NCBI RefSeq assembly: GCF_001620365.2
Contig: NZ_LQMT02000010.1
Location: 390,555-454,554 of the forward strand
From: Amycolatopsis keratiniphila subsp. keratiniphila
GTDB lineage: Bacteria > Actinomycetota > Actinomycetes > Mycobacteriales > Pseudonocardiaceae
Length of the DNA stretch: 64,000 nt
Direction: 5' to 3'
How positions within the stretch are numbered: position 1 is the first letter of the stretch; each line of letters begins with the position of its first letter. Under the pieces are notes generated by a model, which made no database searches, was not told where the DNA came from, and saw only the letters and a list, made by a program, of their open reading frames with translations. Below are positions 7,850 to 16,021 of this stretch, piece by piece. The position numbers were made by a program, and so were the translations under genes.

Positions 7850-9286
7850 TCACGAGCGGCGGCGCGGCAGCCGCACGGTGAACGTCGTCGCCCCCGGCAC
7901 GCTCTCCACCTCGATCGTCCCGCCGTGCGCCGAAACCAGCGAGAGCACCACCGAGAGCCCGAGCCCGGTCCCGCCGTTGCCGCGGGTGCGAGCGGTGTCG
8001 ACACGGTAGAACCGGTCGAAGATCCGTTCCCGCGCCTCCGGCGGGATCCCGGGCCCGGCGTCGCTCACCCGCAGCACGACCTCGGATTCCGACGCCGTGG
8101 CCGACAAAGTCACCGCGGTCCCGGGCGGCGTGTGCACCGCCGCGTTGGCGAGCAGATTGTCCAGCACCTGCCGCAGGCGCACCGGATCCGCTTGCAGGAC
8201 AACACCTTCCGGTAACGCGCCGACGCTCAGCGGATGCTCCGGGCGTCCGGCCGCGAAGGCCTCCCCGGCGTCGGTGATCAGCTCGGCGACATCGACGGCG
8301 ACCAGCCGCAGCGGCGCCTCGGTCTCCGGCGCGTCGAGGCGCGCGAGGAGCAGGAGGTCGTCGACGAGCACGCTCATCCGCTGCGTCTCTTCCCGGATCT
8401 TCGACAGATGCGCTTCGCGTTCGGCGGGCTCGTTCGCCGCGGCGTAGCGGAAAAGCTCGGCGTAGCCCCGGATCGACGTCAGCGGCGTCCGCAGTTCGTG
8501 GGAGGCGTCGGCGATGAACCGCCGCAGCCGTTCGTTCGCCTCCCGGCGCGCGACCAGCGAGGAATCCAGATGCGCCAGCATGACGTTGAACGCCGTCCGC
8601 AGTTCCTCGACCTCGGCGCCGCCGCCACTCGCCTGCGCGCGCACCGGGAGATCGGCGTTCGTGGTGAGGTCGTGCGACGCGATGTCGTGCGCCGTCCCGG
8701 CCATGTCGCTCAGCGGCCGCAGCCCTCGCCGCAGCACCAGCCGTCCCGCGATCACCAGCACCGCGAGCGCCAGCAGGAACGCGACCACCTCGACCATGAT
8801 CAGCTGGCTGACCGTCCGGTCCAGATCCGCCTGCGGCGCGGCGCTGACCAGCACGATGTTCCGCGCCGGTTCGATCGGGCAGGCCCGGACCCGGTACGTG
8901 CCCTTGTCCTCGATGTAGACGGTGCGCAGGACCTCGGTCCGCGTCGCGTCCTCGGCGACCTTTTCGAGCGCTTTCGTGTCCGGCGGCAGGGAACCGCCCG
9001 CCTGCGGCAGCGCGTCGCCGTTCTGCACCGCGAAGACGGCGGAGAACCACCCGTAGGCCTGCTGCGGTTTCCCGCCGTGCGTGGTGCGCAGCAACGGCAC
9101 CTGGCTGATCTGGGTCTTGGCGAGCTGTTCGTCGAGCCGGTCGTTCAGATAGCCCTTCATGATGCCGACCATCACGGTGCCGACCACGGCGAACACGACC
9201 AGCGCCAGCGCGCCGAGCCCGAGCGCCAGCCGGGTTCCGAGCCTCGACCGGCGCCAGGCGTCGTACCACCGGCGCAAGATCTTCAT
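7850..9286 (-). CDS. Membrane sensor histidine kinase
   Basis: A 478-residue classic kinase: TM1 about residues 19-42, a roughly 120-residue extracytoplasmic sensor, TM2 about 162-183, a HAMP linker, dimerisation/phosphoacceptor helix DASHELRTPL with His263, then the ATPase domain with N box (LDNLLANAAVHT), G1 (DAGPGIP), F box (IFDRFYR) and G2 (GGTGLGLS). All catalytic boxes are intact. The start overlaps the stop of the response regulator by 4 bp (ATGA), so the pair is translationally coupled. The system is divergent from a flavin-based membrane redox operon, which suggests a role in its control, but the signal is unknown. Confidence 0.95.
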   Translation of the reverse strand: MKILRRWYDAWRRSRLGTRLALGLGALALVVFAVVGTVMVGIMKGYLNDRLDEQLAKTQISQVPLLRTTHGGKPQQAYGWFSAVFAVQNGDALPQAGGSLPPDTKALEKVAEDATRTEVLRTVYIEDKGTYRVRACPIEPARNIVLVSAAPQADLDRTVSQLIMVEVVAFLLALAVLVIAGRLVLRRGLRPLSDMAGTAHDIASHDLTTNADLPVRAQASGGGAEVEELRTAFNVMLAHLDSSLVARREANERLRRFIADASHELRTPLTSIRGYAELFRYAAANEPAEREAHLSKIREETQRMSVLVDDLLLLARLDAPETEAPLRLVAVDVAELITDAGEAFAAGRPEHPLSVGALPEGVVLQADPVRLRQVLDNLLANAAVHTPPGTAVTLSATASESEVVLRVSDAGPGIPPEARERIFDRFYRVDTARTRGNGGTGLGLSVVLSLVSAHGGTIEVESVPGATTFTVRLPRRRS

Positions 9287-9978
9287 CTCGCCGCCTGCCG
9301 CACGACGTAGCCCACGCCGCGCACGGTGTGGATCAGCGGCTCGTCGCCCGTGTCGAGTTTGCGGCGCAGATGCGAGATGACGAGTTCGACCACATTGGAC
9401 CGGCCGCCGAAGTCGTACTCCCAGACGTGGTCGAGGATCTGTGCCTTCGTCATCACCGAGGGCGAATGCCGCATGAGGTAGCGCAGCAGTTCGTATTCGG
9501 TCGGGGTCAGATCGGCCGGTTTGCCGTCGCGGGCGACCTCGCGGGTGTCCTCGTTGAGGGTCAGGTCGCCGACCCGCAGCACCGCGGCCTTCGCCTGGTT
9601 GGTGCTCCGCCGCAGGACCGCGCGCAGCCGCGCCATCAGTTCCTCGACGGAGAACGGCTTGACGAGGTAGTCGTCACCGCCCCGGGTGAGCCCGGCGACC
9701 CGATCCGCGGTCGCGTCCTTCGCGGTGAGGAAGACCACGGGCACCGCCGTCCCGGCCTCGCGGAGCTTGTCCAGCACGGTGAACCCGTCGATCCCGGGCA
9801 GCATCAGGTCGAGCACGACGATGTCGGGCACGAATTCGGCCGCCTTGGCCAGCGCGGCCTCGCCCGATCCGGCGGTCACGGCCTGCCAGCCCTCGTAACG
9901 GGCGACGGTGGCCACCAGATCGGCGATATGCGGCTCGTCGTCCACCACCAGCAGGCGCACGGGGTTCTCGGTGTTCAC
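9283..9978 (-). CDS. OmpR-family response regulator
   Basis: A 231-residue receiver plus winged-helix regulator. Acidic pocket VVDDE (11-15), phosphoacceptor Asp57 in VVLDLMLPG, Thr in FLTAK, Lys in YLVKPF; the C-terminal winged helix contains LTPTEYELLRYLMRHSPSVMTKAQIL and SHLRRKL... HTVRGVGY. The frame is open far upstream; GTG 9978 is chosen for GGAGGAT just before it and because the receiver domain starts there. First gene of a two-gene operon with the kinase, reading away from the ferric-reductase-like operon that starts 136 bp off. Confidence 0.95.
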   Translation of the reverse strand: MNTENPVRLLVVDDEPHIADLVATVARYEGWQAVTAGSGEAALAKAAEFVPDIVVLDLMLPGIDGFTVLDKLREAGTAVPVVFLTAKDATADRVAGLTRGGDDYLVKPFSVEELMARLRAVLRRSTNQAKAAVLRVGDLTLNEDTREVARDGKPADLTPTEYELLRYLMRHSPSVMTKAQILDHVWEYDFGGRSNVVELVISHLRRKLDTGDEPLIHTVRGVGYVVRQAAR

Positions 9979-10114
9979 GAAGCCATCCTCCGTGAACGCG
10001 CGCGCGAGGGCGAGGCGGGACCGCACACGACAGCAAGCCGACAGCTTCCGCCAAGAAAGGTCACAGGTTGGCACAGCAGGCTCGGGGCTTGAACCAGCCT
10101 GGAAGGGGCCACGT

Positions 10115-11461
10115 GTGACCACCATGACGCAGACCGCCGTGAAACCGCGCCCGGCGATCCGGCCCAGGATCGCCGCGCGCGCCGGGCTCTTCCTCTTCCT
10201 CGGGGCCAACGTGGCCGCCGTGACCATGCTGTTCTTCGCCGCCGGGCCGTCGGACAACGTGCTCATCAGCATCGGCAGGCTCGCCGGGCTGTACGGGGCG
10301 CTGACGATGGCGTTCCAGCTGCTGCTGGTCGCCCGGCTGCCATGGCTCGACCGCCGCCTCGGCATGGACCGGCTCACCGGCTGGCACCGCTGGACCGGGT
10401 TCGCCCTGCTGTGGACGCTGCTCGCCCATTTCGTGTTCATCGTCTTCGGCTACGCGCAGGTCGAGGACAACGGTGTGGTGGACGAGTTCGTCACGATGGT
10501 GACCGAACTGGAGGGGATCCTGCGCGCGGTCGTCGCGTTCGCGCTGATCCTGCTCGTCGGCGCCGTCTCCGCCCGGTTCGCCCGGCGACGGCTGGCGTAC
10601 GAGACCTGGCATTTCATCCATCTCTACACCTACGCCGCGGTCGTGCTGGCGTTCACGCATCAGATCGCGCTGGGCGGATCGTTCGCGTCTTCGCCCGGGG
10701 CCCAGGTCTACTGGTGGGCCGTGTGGGGTGTCGCGCTCGGCTCGGTCGTCGCCGGCCGGGTGGTGCTGCCGCTGGCGCGGAATCTGCGGCACCGGCTGAG
10801 GGTCGTCGCCGTGGTGCCCGAATCCCACGACGTCGTCTCGGTGTACATCTCCGGCAAGGATCTCGACAAGATGCCCGCGCGGGCGGGCCAGTTCTTCCTG
10901 TGGCGCTTCATGACGCGGGATCGTTGGTGGCAGGCGAATCCGTTCTCGCTGTCGGCCGCGCCGGACGGCCGCACCCTGCGGCTGACCGCGAAGGCCGCCG
11001 GCGACGGCAGTGCGTCCTTGCGGTCGCTCAAGGTCGGCACCCGGGTGTTCGCCGAAGGCCCGTACGGCGCGTTCACCACGATGCACCAACAGAAACCGGA
11101 CGCGCTGCTGGTCGCGGGCGGCGTCGGGATCACCCCGGTGCGCGCACTGCTGGAGGAGATCTCCGGGCATGTCGTGGTGCTCTACCGCGTCCGCGACGAA
11201 CGCGACGCCGTCCTCCTGCCGGAGCTGATCGACCTTGCCAGGGCGCGCGGCGCGGTCGTCCGAGTCCTCAGTGGACCGTCCGATCAGGCCGGTCCGGTGC
11301 TCGGCGCCCCCAATCTGCGGCGCCTGGTGCCGGATATCGCGGAGCGGGACGTCTTCGTCTGCGGCCCGCCCGGGATGACCTCGGCGACGCTGCGCAGCCT
11401 GCGGGAACTGCGGGTGCCGGGCAGCCAGGTCCACGCCGAACGTTTCAGCCTCGCCGCCTGA
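10115..11461 (+). CDS. Ferric-reductase-like membrane flavoprotein with FAD/NAD(P)H domain
   Basis: A 448-residue integral membrane oxidoreductase. The N-terminal half has about six helices with His pairs expected to bind heme b (GWHRWTG, LLAHFVF, ETWHFIHLYTYAA, AFTHQIALG). The C-terminal half is ferredoxin-reductase-like: an FAD site around AGQFFLWRF and NPFSLSAAP, and an NAD(P)H site with LLVAGGVGITPVRALL and VFVCGPPGM. It would move electrons from cytosolic NAD(P)H across the membrane. GTG 10115 is chosen because GGAAGGGG lies just before it. First of a three-gene operon with a flavinylated FMN-binding protein and ApbE. Confidence 0.9.
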   Translation: MTTMTQTAVKPRPAIRPRIAARAGLFLFLGANVAAVTMLFFAAGPSDNVLISIGRLAGLYGALTMAFQLLLVARLPWLDRRLGMDRLTGWHRWTGFALLWTLLAHFVFIVFGYAQVEDNGVVDEFVTMVTELEGILRAVVAFALILLVGAVSARFARRRLAYETWHFIHLYTYAAVVLAFTHQIALGGSFASSPGAQVYWWAVWGVALGSVVAGRVVLPLARNLRHRLRVVAVVPESHDVVSVYISGKDLDKMPARAGQFFLWRFMTRDRWWQANPFSLSAAPDGRTLRLTAKAAGDGSASLRSLKVGTRVFAEGPYGAFTTMHQQKPDALLVAGGVGITPVRALLEEISGHVVVLYRVRDERDAVLLPELIDLARARGAVVRVLSGPSDQAGPVLGAPNLRRLVPDIAERDVFVCGPPGMTSATLRSLRELRVPGSQVHAERFSLAA

Positions 11462-11478
11462 ACCAGGGAGACCCGATC

Positions 11479-11898
11479 ATGAAGAAGACCATCGTCGCGG
11501 CCACGGTCGCGCTGTCGGCCGCCGGTTTCCTCGGGGTGTGGCTGTACGAACCGGGCCCGCTCGGCTCGGAGACCGTGGCCGTCGCGGCGCCCGCCCCGGC
11601 ACCGTCGTCGAGTGCGGACGGTGGCGCGTCGGAAGGCGGCGAGCGCACCATCGACGGCTCGGTGGAGAGCAACCGGTACGGCACCGTGCAGGTGCGGCTG
11701 GTGATCTCGGCCGAGGACAAGATCGCCGAAGTCCGCCTGCTGCAACGGCCGACGAGCGGCCGCGGGGTCGACGCGATCCCGATCCTGCAGGAGGAGACGC
11801 TGACCGCGCAGAGCGCCGACATCGACACCGTCTCCGGCGCCACGTCGACGAGCGAGTCGTACGTCAAATCGCTGCAGGCGGCGCTGGACGCCAGATGA
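11479..11898 (+). CDS. Exported FMN-binding domain protein, predicted to carry covalent FMN
   Basis: A 139-residue protein with an N-terminal signal/anchor (MKKTIVAATVALSAAGFLGV), an Ala/Pro/Ser linker and an FMN_bind domain. DTVSGATSTSESY contains the ApbE recognition pattern D-x-x-S-G-A-T, where the Thr receives FMN through a phosphoester. The gene lies 17 bp after the ferric-reductase-like gene and overlaps apbE by 4 bp (ATGA). The probable job is to accept electrons outside the membrane from the upstream reductase; the final acceptor is unknown. Confidence 0.9.
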   Translation: MKKTIVAATVALSAAGFLGVWLYEPGPLGSETVAVAAPAPAPSSSADGGASEGGERTIDGSVESNRYGTVQVRLVISAEDKIAEVRLLQRPTSGRGVDAIPILQEETLTAQSADIDTVSGATSTSESYVKSLQAALDAR

Positions 11899-12632
11899 AC
11901 CGCGTCGAACAGGTGATGGGACTGCCGGTCTCGGTCGACGTCCGGGCGGGTGGCGGGCTCGTCGACCACGCCATCGACGGCGTCTTCGGCTGGCTGCGGG
12001 AAGTCGACGCGCGGTTCAGTCCGTTCAAGGCCGACAGCGAGGTCTGCCGTTACGACCGCGGCGAACTCTCGCCTTCGGAACTGAGCGACGACCTCCTGGA
12101 AGTGCTTTCGCTGTGCGACCACTACGAACGGCTGTCCGGCGGGGCGTTCACCGCCCGGCTCCCCGGACGGCGGCTCGATCCGAACGCGGTGGTCAAGGGC
12201 TGGGCGGTGCAGCAGGCGGCGTCGCTGTTGCTGGCCGAGGGATTGGACGTGTTCTGCATCAACGCGGGCGGGGACGTGATCACCTCCGGCGAACCGGAAC
12301 CCGGCCGCGCCTGGCGGGTCGGCATCCGGCATCCCGAACGGCCCGACGCGGTCTGCGCCGTGGTGGAATCGTCCGGCGGCGCGGTCGCGACCTCGGCCGA
12401 ATACGAACGCGGCGCGCATATCCTCGACGGCCGGACGGGGCGCCCGCCGGTCGGGCTGCTGAGCGTCACGGTCGCCGCCGACGACCTCGTCACCGCGGAT
12501 TCCCTCGCCACGGCCGCCTTCGCGATGGGGACCGAAGGGATCGCGTGGGTCGCTTCGCGGCCGGGTTGCCAGGTGCTGATCATCGACGCGGACCGGCAGG
12601 TGCACCGGTCGCCGGGGCTGCGGCTGGCGTAA
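11895..12632 (+). CDS. apbE: FAD:protein FMN transferase
   Basis: A 245-residue ApbE-family enzyme, short because it lacks a long N-terminal lipoprotein region; no signal peptide is seen. Family motifs: VDARFSPF with downstream acidic residues, LDPNAVVKGWAVQQA, INAGGDVITSG, VATSAEYERG... HILDGRTGRP and DDLVTADSLATAAFAMG. ApbE uses FAD and Mg to attach FMN to Thr in the S-G-A-T motif of proteins such as the one encoded immediately upstream. Because that substrate is exported, whether this ApbE acts in the cytosol before export or outside is open. Confidence 0.93.
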   Translation: MNRVEQVMGLPVSVDVRAGGGLVDHAIDGVFGWLREVDARFSPFKADSEVCRYDRGELSPSELSDDLLEVLSLCDHYERLSGGAFTARLPGRRLDPNAVVKGWAVQQAASLLLAEGLDVFCINAGGDVITSGEPEPGRAWRVGIRHPERPDAVCAVVESSGGAVATSAEYERGAHILDGRTGRPPVGLLSVTVAADDLVTADSLATAAFAMGTEGIAWVASRPGCQVLIIDADRQVHRSPGLRLA

Positions 12633-12674
12633 ACCGTTGGCCGGGTTTCGCGGGCTCGGGCAGACTGCGGCGTC

Positions 12675-13055
12675 ATGACCTCTGTCGTACAGAACTTCTT
12701 CTTCGACTGCGCCGACGCCTACGAACTGGGCCGCTTCTGGAGCGGTGTCGTCGGCAAGCCGATGGCCGATGACGACGTGCCCGGCGACCCCGAGGCGATC
12801 ATCGAGATGGACAACGGTGTCACGCTGTTCTTCGGGCAGGTCCCGGAGCCGAAGACGGTGAAGAACCGGATCCACCTCTGCCTCACGCCGGACATCCCGC
12901 GCGACGAGGAGGTGGAGCGTCTGCTGAAGCTCGGCGCGACCCTCCTGCACGACCGGCGCAATCCCGACGGCACCGGATGGGCCGTCCTCGGAGACCCCGA
13001 AGGCAACGAATTCTGCGTGCTGCGCAGCGCCGCCGAGAAGGCCGCGACTTCGTGA
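12675..13055 (+). CDS. VOC (glyoxalase/bleomycin-resistance fold) family protein
   Basis: A 126-residue two-module VOC protein. Core features are FFFDCADAYELGRFWSGVVG, the beta strand GVTLFFGQVPEPK, NRIHLCLTP and the closing WAVLGDPEGNEFCVL typical of the glyoxalase-like subgroup. Enzymatic role unknown. It starts 42 bp after apbE and overlaps the next methyltransferase gene by 4 bp (GTGA), so those two are translationally coupled. Confidence 0.88.
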   Translation: MTSVVQNFFFDCADAYELGRFWSGVVGKPMADDDVPGDPEAIIEMDNGVTLFFGQVPEPKTVKNRIHLCLTPDIPRDEEVERLLKLGATLLHDRRNPDGTGWAVLGDPEGNEFCVLRSAAEKAATS

Positions 13056-13876
13056 CGGATTACGTGACGGTCAACCGGGCGAACTGGGACGAACGCGCTC
13101 CCGCGCACGCCGCGTCGGCCGACTACGGCTACCAGAAGTTCGTCGCGGACCCGACGCATCTCAGCGGTGTGGTCACCTTCGACCAGCCGCTGCTCGGCGA
13201 CGTCTCCGGGGCACGCGGGGTCCACCTGCAGTGCCATATCGGCACGGACACGCTTTCCCTGTCCCGTCTCGGCGCACGGATGACCGGCCTCGACTTTTCC
13301 GCGCCCGCGCTGGAGATCGCGCGACGGCTGGCCGCCGAGACCGGCGCGGAGATCGACTACCACGAGTCCGATGTGTACAGTGCCGCCGACGTGCTGGGCG
13401 CCGGGGTATTCGACCTCGTCTACACGGGGATCGGCGCGATCTGCTGGCTGCCGGACATCGCCCGCTGGGGACAGGTCGTCGGGAAACTGCTGAAACCGGG
13501 CGGGCGGCTGTTCATCCGCGACATGCACCCGATGCTGGGCACCCTCGACGAGACGCAGCCGCAGATCACACCGAAGTACCCGTACTTCGAGCAGGCCGAA
13601 CCGCTGGTGTTCGACGAGCCGGGGACCTATGTGGACACCGACGTTTCGTTCCAGCACAACCGGACGCACGAATGGAACCACGGGCTGGGCGAGATCGTCA
13701 CCTCGCTGCTCGACGCGGGGCTGACGCTGACGCGGCTGGTGGAGCACGACAGTGTGCCGTGGAACGCGCTTCCCGGGTTCATGACCCTGAACGAGGCGAC
13801 CGAGGAATGGCGGCTGACCGAGGATCCGCAGCGGCTGGCGGCGAGTTTCACCATCGAGGCCGTCAAGGCGCGGTGA
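13052..13876 (+). CDS. SAM-dependent methyltransferase, class I
   Basis: A 274-residue methyltransferase. Motif I is VHLQCHIGTDTLSLSRLGA, followed by the acidic GLDFSAPALEIA (motif II), FDLVYTGIGAICWLPD (motif IV) and LLKPGGRLFIRDMHP (motif V). The substrate is not predictable. GTG 13052 overlaps the VOC stop and gives the conserved start VTDYVTVNRANWDERAP. No homologous sequence lies upstream, although the frame is open. Confidence 0.88.
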   Translation: MTDYVTVNRANWDERAPAHAASADYGYQKFVADPTHLSGVVTFDQPLLGDVSGARGVHLQCHIGTDTLSLSRLGARMTGLDFSAPALEIARRLAAETGAEIDYHESDVYSAADVLGAGVFDLVYTGIGAICWLPDIARWGQVVGKLLKPGGRLFIRDMHPMLGTLDETQPQITPKYPYFEQAEPLVFDEPGTYVDTDVSFQHNRTHEWNHGLGEIVTSLLDAGLTLTRLVEHDSVPWNALPGFMTLNEATEEWRLTEDPQRLAASFTIEAVKAR

Positions 13877-13900
13877 GCACGGTGAGCATGGGGCTCGCAG

Positions 13901-13998
13901 GTCCGTGAAGGCCCCAGTAACACCACCGGTCCCAGCAGTCACAGCGGCGGCGCGTGAAGGCCCCCTTCCCTCGGCTGAGCCGAGGAAACTCGCCCTTG
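13901..13998. repeat. Two truncated hairpin-family copies
   Basis: GTCCGTGAAGGCCCC at 13901-13915 is a lone half element just after the methyltransferase. At 13950 a left arm begins as GCGCGTGAAGGCCCCCTTCC and passes the CTCGGCTGAGCCGAG centre, but its right arm breaks down after GCCGAGGAAACTCG. Both look like decayed or deletion derivatives of the perfect copies. Confidence 0.7.
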
Positions 13999-14000
13999 CC

Positions 14001-14060
14001 AAGTACGTGAAGGCCACCTTCATTGCGCCTAGGTACAGGAAGGGGGCCTTCATGTACTTC
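14001..14060. repeat. Imperfect hairpin, GAAGTACGTGAAGG variant
   Basis: AAGTACGTGAAGGCCACCTT pairs with AAGGGGGCCTTCATGTACTT with several mismatches. The outer AAGTAC ends are shared with the better preserved copy at 26014-26074, so this is a sub-type of the family. Confidence 0.75.
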
Positions 14061-14098
14061 AGAGGCGAGAAGGTCACACGTGTCTTGTCAGGGATAGC

Positions 14099-14151
14099 GT
14101 CCTGAAGGCCACCTTTGAGACGTTGGATGTCTCAAAGGTGGCCTTCAGGAC
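14099..14151. repeat. Perfect 23-bp-arm hairpin, GTCCTGAAGG variant
   Basis: The arms at 14099-14121 and 14129-14151 are exact reverse complements around a 7-base loop. Their sequence (GTCCTGAAGGCCACCTTTGA) differs from the GTGAAGG copies but keeps the layout. With 13901-14060 it fills the 359-bp gap before the asparaginase gene; no other feature is seen in this gap. Confidence 0.9.
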
Positions 14152-14235
14152 ATCGCTTCTCTCCGGGCCGTGACGCGCCCCGGGCATCGCGCCACATTCG
14201 CCTTACCCTCCAGAAAGTTTTGGGAGAATGCCCGT

Positions 14236-15249
14236 ATGAGCGTCTCCCCTGAGAAACGGCCCCTTGTCGCCGTCGCCGCCCTGGGCGGCACCATCTCCAT
14301 GGTCCCCGGTGACGGCGAAGACCACGCCGTCCCCCGGCTCACCGCCGCCGACCTGCTCGGCGACCTGGGCGAGAACCTCGAGATGGACGTCCGCGCGGAG
14401 ACGCTGGCGGGGATTTCCAGCGCCTCGATGGACTTCGCGACCCTGATCAGGACAAGGGACTGGGCCGCCAGGGCGGTGAACGAAGGCGCTGAGGGCGTCG
14501 TCGTGATCCAGGGCACGGACACGCTCGAAGAGACCGCGTACTTCTTCGAGCTGACGTGGGCTTCCGAGGCGCCGATCGTGGTCACCGGCGCGATGCGCAA
14601 TCCCAGCCTGCCCAGTGCCGACGGCGCGGGGAACATCCTCGCCGCGCTGACCGTCGCCGCCGAGCCCCGCAGCCGGGGCCGCGGCTCGCTGGTCGCGTTC
14701 AACGACGACGTCCACGCCGGACGCTGGGTCCGGAAGACGCATTCGAGCCATGTCGAGGCGTTCTCCTCGGCGCCCGCCGGCCCGCTCGCGCTGGTCAGCG
14801 AAGGTTTGGTGCACTACTTCCACCCGGCGGCCGCCCGTCCGGCGGCGCTACCACTGGAGAACGCGGACTTCTCCGGGCTGGTGCCGATCGTCGAGAGCGG
14901 CGTCGAGGACACCGGCGAACTCCTGGAAACGCTGGTCAAGGCCGGGGTCAAGGGAGTGGTGCTCGCCGCCAACGGCGCCGGGCACGTTTCGGCGGGGTCC
15001 GCCGACGTGATCGAGCGGGCCCTGGCGGAGGTGCCGATCGTGGTCGCCGGCCGCACCGGTGCCGGGCCGACGTTCCGCGGCACCTACGGTTTCCGGGGTT
15101 CGGAGTCGGATCTGATCGCGATGGGCGCGACGATGGCGGGCTGGCTGGATCCACGCAAATCCCGGCTCCTGCTGCACACCCTGCTCGCCACCGGCGCCTC
15201 CCGCGAGCGCGTCGAGGCCGAATTCCGCCTGCGGGGCGACCTCGCCTGA
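14236..15249 (+). CDS. L-asparaginase (AnsA/type II fold)
   Basis: A 337-residue asparaginase that would hydrolyse asparagine to aspartate and ammonia. Both family signatures are present: the N-terminal catalytic loop AALGGTISMV with its Thr, and GVVVIQGTDTLEETAYF with the second Thr-Asp pair; the Lys of RKTHSSHVEAFSS completes the relay. The N-terminus shows no signal peptide, so a cytosolic enzyme is likely. ATG 14236 has TGGGAG upstream; the open frame before it is hairpin-repeat sequence. A short hairpin follows before the convergent dioxygenase gene. Confidence 0.92.
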   Translation: MSVSPEKRPLVAVAALGGTISMVPGDGEDHAVPRLTAADLLGDLGENLEMDVRAETLAGISSASMDFATLIRTRDWAARAVNEGAEGVVVIQGTDTLEETAYFFELTWASEAPIVVTGAMRNPSLPSADGAGNILAALTVAAEPRSRGRGSLVAFNDDVHAGRWVRKTHSSHVEAFSSAPAGPLALVSEGLVHYFHPAAARPAALPLENADFSGLVPIVESGVEDTGELLETLVKAGVKGVVLAANGAGHVSAGSADVIERALAEVPIVVAGRTGAGPTFRGTYGFRGSESDLIAMGATMAGWLDPRKSRLLLHTLLATGASRERVEAEFRLRGDLA

Positions 15250-15252
15250 CGC

Positions 15253-15276
15253 CCGCATTCAGTCCTCTGAATGCGG
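15253..15276. terminator. Hairpin between convergent genes
   Basis: CCGCATTCAG (15253-15262) and CTGAATGCGG (15267-15276) form a perfect 10-bp stem with a TCCT loop in the 33-bp gap between the asparaginase and cysteine dioxygenase stops. It may serve as a bidirectional terminator; there is no T tract. Confidence 0.65.
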
Positions 15277-15282
15277 AAGGGG

Positions 15283-15762
15283 TCAGTCCCGGATGGGGCC
15301 GGTGACGGGGTCCAGGTGGTATGGCCGCATGGCGCGGGGCCGGTGCCGGTAGACGTGCACGCTGACGGCCGGATCCGGCCCGTCGTTGCGCACCTCGTGG
15401 ACGTAGCCGGGGCCGAAGACGCGGGACTGCCCTTCCGACAGCGAGTGCAGCTCGGTCACGGCCCGCCCGTCGACCGCGCGCCGGGCGACGGTCTCGCTCA
15501 GCTTCCCGCTGACGACGGTGAACGCGCCCGCGGCGAATTCGTGGTCGTGCAGGTCGGTGTGCTGGCCGGGCAGCCAGCTCATCAACCAGATCTCCTGCAG
15601 TTCGTCCGCGTCGACGAGCGCCGAAAAGCGCTCGTCGGGGTCGTAACGCAGCAGGTGCCGCCAGCGGTCACGGTCCGCGGCGAACTCGAGCGCGACGCGC
15701 ACCGGGTGGCGCAGGGCCGGGTTTTCGGGAATGACGAGCGTGTTGTCCGGGACGGCGAACAT
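15283..15762 (-). CDS. Cysteine dioxygenase family cupin
   Basis: A 159-residue thiol dioxygenase that would oxidise cysteine, or a related thiol, to its sulfinate with Fe(II) and O2. The cupin metal site is visible: His72 and His74 in DLHDHEFAAGAFTVVSG and His122 in GYVHEVRN. The eukaryotic Cys-Tyr crosslink Cys is absent, as in bacterial enzymes. A cysteine-rich leader ORF ends 51 bp upstream, which supports a cysteine-linked function and cysteine-dependent control. It lies 260 bp downstream of gpsA on the same strand but probably has its own promoter. Confidence 0.9.
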   Translation of the reverse strand: MFAVPDNTLVIPENPALRHPVRVALEFAADRDRWRHLLRYDPDERFSALVDADELQEIWLMSWLPGQHTDLHDHEFAAGAFTVVSGKLSETVARRAVDGRAVTELHSLSEGQSRVFGPGYVHEVRNDGPDPAVSVHVYRHRPRAMRPYHLDPVTGPIRD

Positions 15763-15813
15763 GGAGGTGTCCTCGCAGAAGAAAGAAGGTGTCGAACTGG
15801 GCCGGGGCTGGGT

Positions 15814-15894
15814 TCACCGACAACAACGACACGCGCACGCGACCGCACCAAGACCCGAGAGGCCCCGCGACACAGTCATCCCACGTGCGAACAT
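15814..15894 (-). CDS. Cysteine-rich leader peptide (candidate attenuator uORF)
   Basis: A short ORF upstream of the cysteine dioxygenase gene ending in A-V-A-C-A-C-R-C-C-R before TGA: four Cys in the last seven residues. Possible starts are ATG 15894 (26 aa), ATG 15879 (21 aa) and ATG 15939 (41 aa). The 15894 start is preferred because the minus strand reads TTGACC, 17 bp, a weak TTCGCT box, then 6 bp to ATG, which would make a leaderless message. Poly-cysteine leaderless uORFs that attenuate cysteine-metabolism operons are described in mycobacteria; this one fits that class. Function inferred. Confidence 0.72.
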   Translation of the reverse strand: MFARGMTVSRGLSGLGAVACACRCCR

Positions 15895-16021
15895 GCGCCC
15901 AGCGAACCAGTGCGGAGCCCGCCGGTCAACAGATCTCATACCGTGGACCGTGAGTTCCGCACCTGGCGTCCATGCTCGCAACACGGGTCCGCCCCGGTCT
16001 GTCGCGATATTGCGGACTTGC

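Noticed and set aside
14001..14060. Short peptides beginning MKAPF or MKVEF read from the hairpins
   Set aside because: Similar translated strings recur only because the hairpin DNA recurs; they have no ribosome sites.
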